Assembly: GCA_014529385.2 (NCBI GenBank)
Contig: CM043969.1
Span: forward strand, 68,289,676 to 68,353,675
Origin: Adiantum capillus-veneris
Lineage: Eukaryota > Streptophyta > Polypodiopsida > Polypodiales > Pteridaceae
Direction: 5' to 3'
Length of the DNA: 64,000 nucleotides
Of this stretch, positions 56,999-64,000 are shown piece by piece (the stretch's first letter is position 1; every line of letters starts with the position of its first letter). The notes below the pieces were generated by a model. It was not told where the DNA came from. It saw nothing but the letters and a program-made list of their open reading frames with translations, and did not search any database. The translations under genes were made by a program, and so were the position numbers.

Positions 56999-58153
56999 TT
57001 TGGATGATTATGGAGTCTGTATTTAAGAGTAATAGAGTGGATTGATCTTCTCCACTAGTTTACTTTGATAATGAAACTTTGATTTTACAATGATCTGTGT
57101 TGTCTGTAGACTTTGGATTATCAATAAAATGAAGAGCTTTGATAGTGCAGATGTGCTACATGGTGATTGTGCCATATGAAATGCAATTCTTGATTGTGGT
57201 TGAAGTAGTGGTGTGTCTTGTACTGAAGTGATTTGCAATGGTTTATGCAGGTTTTGCTTGTTATTATTCTAAACCAGGAATGATAAAAGTACTTAAATTA
57301 TGTGATGCCTTAGCTTCACAGAATTTTCTCTAGCGTGGCTACTTTTTAAGTGTGATAATGGCTATTGAGCTAGATGCAATGGTGGGGAACGTGAGCTCAA
57401 GCTATGGAACAATGAAAGCGAGACTAGGGGAATGTCCCAACATGAGAGAATACATACAATGCGCAACAACAACATGACAAGGCTGATATCTATTGGTCAA
57501 GTTGGCCTTAGATGGAAGTCTTTGTGGAGAAACAAGAAATCGGCTCTTCTTTCTTGACTTGTCAATTTAAATCTTGTTGTGAATGTGTGGTTTCTCTTAG
57601 CTTAACGTTGATTTCTCTTTAATTAATGGTTGATTCATGCCTTCTTTACCACTTCTATATAGTTTCTTTTCTGATTGTGAGATGTGAATTGAAAGTAGAG
57701 TCCTCGTATGCGAGCAATAAGGTGAGGATGAGCTCGAGGCTAGGTGTAAGTCACAGCCATTGCAAAGGCATCCGGCCTGGGGTCAGCAAGTAGTATTAAA
57801 CCTTAGCCTATCATTGAAAGAAATTTTTCTTACATTGCCAAAGAGAAAAGAAACACGTGTCTTTGCTCACATTCTAGAGGTCAATATAAACTAGGAGACC
57901 CAAGCGTTTGGAAGTTGCAAATTGAATGCCATTTCAGCTCATAGAGAAAGTAGACAGGGAAAAATGAAGAGGACTGGAGAAATGCCAGTCTCTTTCTGGT
58001 GTATTTGATATGGTTAATGACACTAATCTCTTTTCCATCCCCAGTTGGGCATCGTTCCCTATACTATTTGATTCAAAAGCTTGTTAGCACCTGCTAAGAA
58101 GAGCATCTAATTTTGAGCAACTCGTTTTGTCAAACTGCTCATATGTTTGTTTG
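56999..58153. other. no gene recognised
   Basis: AT-rich sequence with short chance frames only, including 57023-57238 on the minus strand. No repeat boundary was seen. Confidence 0.4.
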
Positions 58154-58343
58154 TCTTTGTATTGATTCAGATGTAATTGCAGGGAATGTACTAATTCTCT
58201 GTAGTTGACTTGGTTGGAGTTCGTGCTTAGGAGTTAGTAGCCCAAATGTCTTTGTGTTGATTCGGATGTAATTGCAAGGGATGTACTTATTATCTATAGT
58301 CGACTTGGTTGAAGTTCGTGCTTAGAAGTTAGTAGCCCAAATG
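58154..58343. repeat. two-copy 95-bp tandem duplication
   Basis: Copies at 58154-58248 and 58249-58343 start TCTTTGTRTTGATTCRGATG and end AGTAGCCCAAATG. They differ at about eight positions. Confidence 0.9.
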
Positions 58344-58636
58344 CCCTAGTTATATATGTGAGTTCACTCATTTTTCAAGGGGTCCTTAGTCTTTTCAATC
58401 TTATCTTGAAGGATGTGAAATCATGAGAGCTTCAAGTGGGCTATTGTGACCTAGAGCTACTGTCGCATTTGTATTACAAGTTCTTGCAATCAACCAATTC
58501 TTGCCGCATTGTGGCTTTCTATGGATGCAACACTTTTCTTGTTTTGTGGTTTGATGGGTTGAGTGAAAAGCGCAGTTGTGGAAGAACTCGTTACTTGGGA
58601 TACCAGGATAAAGGGTTCTTTTGTTACTCTAATTTT

Positions 58637-58863
58637 TGTTGGAATTAGGGTTGCAGAGAAACACACACAGCTTGGAGAAGACGAAGGAAGCTCAAGGCAC
58701 ACAATAGAGAGTGTGTTAGTTAGTGTGCAATGGAAAGATAGTTAGCCCTAGAGTGATGGGCGTATATACAATGCACGGGGGAAAAAACCTCCTAAAGAGG
58801 GAAAAAATGCCCCGGCGGTCCTAGTGTGTTCACACACATCACTACCACATGTATATGGTAACA
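58637..58863 (-). repeat. 3' LTR of the copia element (left copy)
   Basis: 227 bp, ends TGTTGG...GGTAACA on the plus strand (TGTTACC...CCAACA on the element strand). Identical to the right copy by eye. Confidence 0.96.
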
Positions 58864-58865
58864 AA

Positions 58866-58875
58866 TCCCCCCTGG
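58866..58875 (-). promoter_or_regulatory. polypurine tract of the copia element
   Basis: The element strand has CCAGGGGGGA just before the 3' LTR (plus strand TCCCCCCTGG). It primes plus-strand DNA synthesis. Confidence 0.8.
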
Positions 58876-58938
58876 AGTGATGCGGTGAACGAGAGCTGGC
58901 ACATGAGTAAAGGGAAGTGCCATGCCCTGAGGACAGGA

Positions 58939-61900
58939 TCAGTCCACAAAGGGGAGTAAGCCCAAAGCTTTGCGGAAAGCTTCAAGATTCTCACGAGACA
59001 ATGCCTTTGTGAAAAGATCTGCAAGGTTGTCCTGTGTTGGCACATAAGCCAAGCTGATCTCTCCTGCTGAGAGCCTCTCCCTGACATAGTGGTAATGCAC
59101 CTCAATGTGCTTTGTGCGAGCATGAAAAACTGGGTTCCTCGCAACTGCCAATGAGCTCTGACTGTCAGTGTAGATAGTGTTGGCAGTGTCCTGTCCAACA
59201 CCCAAGTCAGCCATAAGGCGTCTGAGCCATACACACTCAACCGTAGCTGTGAAGACTGCCTTGTACTCAGCCTCACAACTTGAAGTGGCCACAGTAGGTT
59301 GCTTCTTGCTCAACCATGATATACATGAACTGCCAAGCATGAAACAAAAACCACTTGTGGACACTCGCGTGTCAAAACAACCAGCCCAATCTGAGTCCGA
59401 AAAAGCATGTAAGTCTGGCGGCAATGATCCCCCCTTGGGATAAAACAAGCCAAGATGTAAAGTGCCACTAAGGTAGCGGAAAATCCTCTTGACAGCCTGC
59501 CAATGCTTAGACCCTGGGCTATGCATAAATCTGCTGACCTGCGAGACTGCAAACTGAATATCTGGCCTCGTGTTGCATACATAAATGAGGCAGCCAACAG
59601 CAGTTTGGTAAAGAGTGACATCAGCAGGATCGCCAGCATCATGTAGACTCAACTTCAAACCTGTTTCCATGGGAGTGGCAATAGGTTTGCAATCCTCAAG
59701 TCCAAACTTACATAGCAATGTCTCTATGTAACTTTTCTGACACAAGGCAATACCACCATCACACTGCTTAAACTGTATACCCAAGTAATGATGCAACAGC
59801 CCCAAATCTTTCATCTTGAAAGTAGCATTCAAATCAGCCTTAAATTCAGCAATATGTCTCTCATTTGGTCCAGTGATCAGCAAATCATCAACATAAAGAA
59901 CCACAATGAGAAATACATCATCCTTACGCTTTACATACAATGTGCTTTCTGTTGGACTGTTACGAAAGCCTCGTTTAACCAAATGAGTGTCAGCTTTCTC
60001 ATACCAAGCACGAGGAGATTGCTTCAACCCATACAAAGCCTTCTTACATTTGCACACTTTGTCCTCTTGTCCTTTTATGACAAAACCGCGAGGCTGCGTT
60101 ACATAAACTTCCTCAAATATGTCACCATTCAAGAAAGCAGTAACAATGTCTGATTGATGTACATCCCAACCAAAATGAGCTTCCAATGCACATAGAAAAC
60201 GCACAGTAGTCATACGACAAGTGGGAGCAAAAGTCTCTTCATAATCTATGCCTTTTTGTTGTGCATAACCCTTTGCAACAAGTCGAGCCTTATGGCGATC
60301 GATCTCACCATCCGGCTTGCGTTTCAACTTGTAAACCCACTTCGTACCAATGGCCTTTTTGCCAGGAGGCAAATCACATAAAGTCCATGTGTCATTCTCT
60401 ATAAGTGCATCATATTCTGATTTCATGGCAGCAATCCAATTTTCTGAATTCTGTGCTTCATCAAAAGACAGAGGCTCCTCAACATCATGTAAACTAGACA
60501 CAGCCAAAGCATAACAATCTGATGCATAAGATGCATGGCGAGAGCCTGAACGAGTACGGCTAGATAAAGGTGCATCCAATTTACTGTCACGCAAAGTGTG
60601 CACCAGCCATTTTGGCATACCTCTAGCCTGCTCATTTTCAGCCCTTTCCTCATCAAGTACATCATGTACATCTGCATCAGTAATAAGCTGTTCTAAAACA
60701 TTTTCAGAAACCCCCATAGGCTGTACATTTGCCTCATTGGAACTTACATTCGTATTTCCACCACTGAAAAGAGGCAACAAAGTGTCATAAATGTCCTGTG
60801 AGCTTACATTACTGTCTCTAGTACATGACAGCAAGGGCTGAACAGAATCTTCCACAAACACTACATCCCGTGAAACCAGAATACATTTTGTTTGCGGATG
60901 ATACAACCTGTAACCTTTGCTTTCAGCACCATAACCAACAAAAATACATTTGACAGCCTTATCATCCAATTTTCTGCGCTGCACTTGTGGCACCAAAGCA
61001 TATGCCAAACAGCCAAAAACACGCATGTGCTCAATAGAAGGTTTTCTATCATGCCATGCTTCATATGGAGTAATAGACTGCAAAGCTTTCGTAGGACACT
61101 TGTTAAGTACATAAGTGGCACACATGATGGCCTCAAGCCAAAAAGAATGCGGCAAAGCTTGACTTTTGACCATACATCGTGCCATTTCCGTTAGTGACCT
61201 GTTTTTCCTCTCAGCAACACCATTTTGCTGAGGTGTATAAGGCACTGTACATTGGTGTTTTATCCCACGACTAGCCAGAAATGCATTAAATTCATGAGAC
61301 ATATACTCCCCCCCTCTATCGGAACGGAGGGTGCCCATAGTACATTTTGAGACATTTTCAGCCATAGCCAAAAATTGTTTGAAGCACATAAAAACTTCGG
61401 ACTTCGCTTTAAGCGGAAATACCCATGCATGCCTGGAGTAATCATCAATGAAAGTCACGAAGTACAGGTAATTGCCCAAGGACGGAGTTTGCATGGGCCC
61501 ACAAACATCACTATGCACAAGCTGCAACCTGCATGTGGCCCTAACTGAACCATCCATTGGAAACTTAGAACGCTGCATTTTACCCAGAATACAGCCTTCA
61601 CAAACATGTTTGACAGGTGCTTCAAGAGGCGGCAAAGAAGCAACCATATCAGATTTCTGCAAACGCAACAAACTGGCAAAATTCAGATGACCAAAACGTG
61701 CATGCCAAAGTTTTGCATCTGAAATAGCCCTTGAATCTGCAACAGCATTTGCAAAATTTTGTCCACACTTGTCATACAAAGTGAGCTTATACAGCCCACG
61801 GCACAAAAGCCCAGATGCAACAATTTCATCACCAAAACTGAGATCATGAATTGTACATCTGTCATCCACAAATTTGACTACAAGTCCAAGTCTAGCAAGT

Positions 61901-63225
61901 GCAGATACAGACAAGAGATTCTTCTTGATCCCAGGTACATAAAGTGCATCAACAAGTGTGAAGGAACTGCCATTAGCAGCAGTGAGCACAATCTTTCCAA
62001 CTCCCTGAACTAGATAAGAGGCGTTGTTGGCACAAGTGACTGAATTCCCATGAGGGACAGACTCGAGAGAGGTAAACAATTCACGATGTGAGGTAATGTG
62101 CTTTGTAGCACCACTGTCGAAATACCACACATGTGAATCTGCAGCAACTGACAAGCATGCATCATGGACAGCAGGATTGTAAGTGCACTCTGCGCTAAAA
62201 GCCCATTCTGCATCAACATCAGCATCACAATCTCCTTTCACAGAAGACTCAACAATGGCTGCATTTGTAGTGGAACCAGCATTTGCAGTGGAACCACCCT
62301 CTTTCTTCTTAGCCTCTTTGGCCTTCAACTTAGGACACGACTTGATCAAGTGATCATTGGCTTTACAATAATGGCAACGCATCTTCTTTTTGCCCTTATC
62401 ACCAGCATTGCCAGACGAAGTGCTGCCACCAGAAGCATTAGGAACAGAATTTTTGCCACTCGCAGCAGAACCATAAGAAGTGGCTGCATTACTGTTACCA
62501 CCCTTTCTTTGAGAAGCAATAAAAGCCTGTTCAACTGCACGCTGCCTAGTCCTGTTTTTTCTAGAAAGTGACTCTTGCAACAGCAATGTGCATAATGCAT
62601 CAAACTTGACAACTTCAGGATTTCCTTGGGTCATCAGTCTCCAAGTACTAGCAAAAGTCTGGTAGGAATCTGGTAAGGCATCAAGAACAGTCTGCACAAG
62701 GGAACTGTCTGAAATGACTTCACCTGCAGAAATGAGTTGCTCATTGATATCCTTGACACTAGCAAGGAAAGTGTCCATATCATCTTCCTCATGCATAATC
62801 TTCGACTCTAGCTCTTTACGCAGCAAAGCAATTTTAGCCTCATTGCGGCTTGCATAAAGACCTGCTAGAATATCCCAAGCCTGTTTTGCAGATTTTGCTG
62901 AACGGATGTGAGGAATAATGGTGCGCTTCACAGACAACGCAATCAATGCATGAGCCTGCGCATCCTTAACATCCCAACGAGCTTGTTCTGCCGTAGGCAA
63001 AACAACTCTAACAGCTGCAATCCTTGCAGCAAGACCTGCAACATCCTCAACATCGCCTACATCTTCAGAACCAGGACGTACATCAATGCCCTGCACAATG
63101 TTCCAGACACCTTTTGACACAAGAACATGTTGCATCATATAAGCCCACATAGGGTAGTTGTCCCCATCCAACCTGTCCTCAGCAGCAAACATCTTGAACA
63201 CATCTGTGTTGTTGTTGTCAGCCAT
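58939..63225 (-). CDS. Ty1/copia gag-pol polyprotein, intact (~1428 residues)
   Basis: The likely start is ATG 63225 (MADNNNTDVFKMF); an in-frame ATG 69 nt upstream (63294) adds 23 residues unlike gag. Domains, numbered from that upstream ATG: gag with LDGDNYPMWAYMMQHVL; CCHC knuckle CHYCKANDHLIKSC (about residue 311); protease WYFDSGATKHIT (about 393); pre-integrase WHARFGHLNF and CEGCILGK (about 566); integrase HSDVCGP, SDRGGEY and NGVAERKNRS giving D, D, E (about 596, 660, 693); RT WVYKLKRKPDGEIDRHKARL (about 990) and catalytic VLYVDDLLITG (about 1133); RNase H FSDSDWAG (about 1298), SSCEAEYKA and YTDSQSSLAVARN. It ends LLPFVD. All active-site residues I can check are present and no stop or shift occurs. 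Confidence 0.96.
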   Translation of the reverse strand: MADNNNTDVFKMFAAEDRLDGDNYPMWAYMMQHVLVSKGVWNIVQGIDVRPGSEDVGDVEDVAGLAARIAAVRVVLPTAEQARWDVKDAQAHALIALSVKRTIIPHIRSAKSAKQAWDILAGLYASRNEAKIALLRKELESKIMHEEDDMDTFLASVKDINEQLISAGEVISDSSLVQTVLDALPDSYQTFASTWRLMTQGNPEVVKFDALCTLLLQESLSRKNRTRQRAVEQAFIASQRKGGNSNAATSYGSAASGKNSVPNASGGSTSSGNAGDKGKKKMRCHYCKANDHLIKSCPKLKAKEAKKKEGGSTANAGSTTNAAIVESSVKGDCDADVDAEWAFSAECTYNPAVHDACLSVAADSHVWYFDSGATKHITSHRELFTSLESVPHGNSVTCANNASYLVQGVGKIVLTAANGSSFTLVDALYVPGIKKNLLSVSALARLGLVVKFVDDRCTIHDLSFGDEIVASGLLCRGLYKLTLYDKCGQNFANAVADSRAISDAKLWHARFGHLNFASLLRLQKSDMVASLPPLEAPVKHVCEGCILGKMQRSKFPMDGSVRATCRLQLVHSDVCGPMQTPSLGNYLYFVTFIDDYSRHAWVFPLKAKSEVFMCFKQFLAMAENVSKCTMGTLRSDRGGEYMSHEFNAFLASRGIKHQCTVPYTPQQNGVAERKNRSLTEMARCMVKSQALPHSFWLEAIMCATYVLNKCPTKALQSITPYEAWHDRKPSIEHMRVFGCLAYALVPQVQRRKLDDKAVKCIFVGYGAESKGYRLYHPQTKCILVSRDVVFVEDSVQPLLSCTRDSNVSSQDIYDTLLPLFSGGNTNVSSNEANVQPMGVSENVLEQLITDADVHDVLDEERAENEQARGMPKWLVHTLRDSKLDAPLSSRTRSGSRHASYASDCYALAVSSLHDVEEPLSFDEAQNSENWIAAMKSEYDALIENDTWTLCDLPPGKKAIGTKWVYKLKRKPDGEIDRHKARLVAKGYAQQKGIDYEETFAPTCRMTTVRFLCALEAHFGWDVHQSDIVTAFLNGDIFEEVYVTQPRGFVIKGQEDKVCKCKKALYGLKQSPRAWYEKADTHLVKRGFRNSPTESTLYVKRKDDVFLIVVLYVDDLLITGPNERHIAEFKADLNATFKMKDLGLLHHYLGIQFKQCDGGIALCQKSYIETLLCKFGLEDCKPIATPMETGLKLSLHDAGDPADVTLYQTAVGCLIYVCNTRPDIQFAVSQVSRFMHSPGSKHWQAVKRIFRYLSGTLHLGLFYPKGGSLPPDLHAFSDSDWAGCFDTRVSTSGFCFMLGSSCISWLSKKQPTVATSSCEAEYKAVFTATVECVWLRRLMADLGVGQDTANTIYTDSQSSLAVARNPVFHARTKHIEVHYHYVRERLSAGEISLAYVPTQDNLADLFTKALSRENLEAFRKALGLLPFVD

Positions 63226-63570
63226 GGTAAATGCTGCACCTGATGTGAAAACTGCCCGAAAATAGGAGAAATGGAGTGGGAACAACTTGTGCATAGCACA
63301 AACCGTAGAAGACTATAAGGCACCTGTTATGCAAAAAACGACACTGACAGAAAATCTGCACAAAATGACGAAATAGCCTGTGCAGTACTGCCCGTAGTGG
63401 AAACGGAGGCCGAAATGAGCCCAAATCAAAATTCTGAGCAGACCCAGCTCTTCGAGCTTACCCAAAATATTTGTCAACCTGCGAACGCTCGCCAAAGCTC
63501 ACTGAAATCGGAGAAAGTGAGCAGGCGTGTGCTGGAGCAGCTGGCGACTAAGCCCGGGAGGACGTGACCT

Positions 63571-63582
63571 GCTCTGATACCA
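63571..63582 (-). promoter_or_regulatory. primer-binding site of the copia element
   Basis: The plus strand reads GCTCTGATACCA, so the element strand has TGGTATCAGAGC, two bases inside the 5' LTR. It pairs with the 3' end of initiator tRNA-Met. Confidence 0.95.
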
Positions 63583-63584
63583 AT

Positions 63585-63811
63585 TGTTGGAATTAGGGTT
63601 GCAGAGAAACACACACAGCTTGGAGAAGACGAAGGAAGCTCAAGGCACACAATAGAGAGTGTGTTAGTTAGTGTGCAATGGAAAGATAGTTAGCCCTAGA
63701 GTGATGGGCGTATATACAATGCACGGGGGAAAAAACCTCCTAAAGAGGGAAAAAATGCCCCGGCGGTCCTAGTGTGTTCACACACATCACTACCACATGT
63801 ATATGGTAACA
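63585..63811 (-). repeat. 5' LTR of the copia element (right copy)
   Basis: 227 bp, identical to the left copy. A TATATACA sequence near the middle (ATGGGCGTATATACAATG) may belong to the promoter on either strand; it is not assigned. Confidence 0.96.
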
Positions 63812-64000
63812 ATTTTGACAAATTGTAGAGTTTTACGAATTCTCATGTCATTCGTTCTGTAAGTATAATGGTCTTGGGATGCTTTCTTAATATGTTTTTG
63901 CTCCATTCTTTGAATAAGGTTTCCACAAGTAATGTTTTTGACACAAAGGATGCATTTTCACTCTCTTCTAATTCATCTACCTCTTGCTCAAAGAGGATGG
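63812..64000. other. right flank of the copia insertion, nothing recognised
   Basis: Begins with the second ATTTT target copy, continues with AT-rich sequence. The sequence left of the element (58400-58636) should continue here before insertion. No gene assignment is possible. Confidence 0.4.

Larger units (their letters stand above)
58637..63811 (-). mobile_element. apparently intact young Ty1/copia retrotransposon
   Basis: Two 227-bp LTRs (58637-58863 and 63585-63811) look identical base for base. The 5-bp target duplication ATTTT (58632-58636 and 63812-63816) is perfect. Primer site and polypurine tract are in place, and a single long polyprotein frame has no stop. Identical LTRs indicate a very recent insertion, because both copies start identical at integration. 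It is the only element in the window that could still be active. Confidence 0.96.

Noticed and set aside
57361-57560. A possible gene start at ATGGCTATTGAGCTAG
   Set aside because: The frame is short, has no domain, no splice sites that extend it, and no promoter signal.
60423-62612. Several 60-135-codon frames on both strands within the intact copia element
   Set aside because: Shadows of the polyprotein frame.
1-64000. CRISPR arrays, bacterial operons, rRNA genes or viral genomes
   Set aside because: No spaced identical direct repeats, no ribosomal RNA signature, and all coding motifs belong to plant-type transposable elements.

Overview
The window looks like transposon-dense nuclear DNA from a land plant. 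The evidence is the plant-type primer-binding site TGGTATCAGAGC (initiator tRNA-Met) behind several LTRs, a chromodomain-bearing Ty3/gypsy element, Ty1/copia elements, an L1-type LINE and short GT-AG introns. A seed-free plant such as a fern is plausible, but the species cannot be fixed from sequence alone. There are no rRNA genes, tRNA genes, bacterial operons or CRISPR arrays. Almost every coding stretch belongs to a mobile element, and most are broken by stops or frameshifts.

Layout. 1-6.8 kb: a degraded L1-type LINE (minus strand) inserted in a degenerate tandem-repeat array. 7.0-11.1 kb: the 3' end of a gypsy-like element with an integrase tail followed by a retropepsin-like domain, then two further LTR boundaries. 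11.1-15.0 kb: fragments of a recurring LTR family (called Z here), a long CT microsatellite and a 108-bp tandem duplication. 15.0-22.9 kb: a large decayed Ty3/gypsy element (minus). 24.3-30.0 kb: a probable solo LTR (family Y) and two short-interior Z elements (minus). 30.2-31.9 kb: a copia-type LTR with primer site, and a 105-bp tandem repeat interrupted by a 394-bp element with terminal inverted repeats and a Pol III B box.

The most interesting part is 32.38-54.86 kb. It is bounded by 33-bp inverted terminal repeats matching at 31 of 33 positions. Without two nested retrotransposons (a 9-kb chromovirus and a 3.8-kb copia derivative) it would be about 9.6 kb and hold four genes: (1) an unknown protein of about 391 codons whose second exon is split by the chromovirus; (2) a minus-strand gene joining a divergent histone H3 to a Ulp1/C48-type SUMO-protease-like domain and a lysine-rich tail; (3) a divergently oriented gene of unknown function; (4) a minus-strand DDE-type transposase-like gene. 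I read this as a large cut-and-paste DNA transposon carrying chromatin or SUMO-related cargo. Genes 2 to 4 contain stop codons in this copy.

54.86-64 kb: a gag fragment, a 1.24-kb near-palindrome with arms of about 600 bp made from a duplicated gene fragment, a 95-bp tandem duplication, and an apparently intact young Ty1/copia element with identical 227-bp LTRs, a perfect 5-bp target duplication and an uninterrupted polyprotein.
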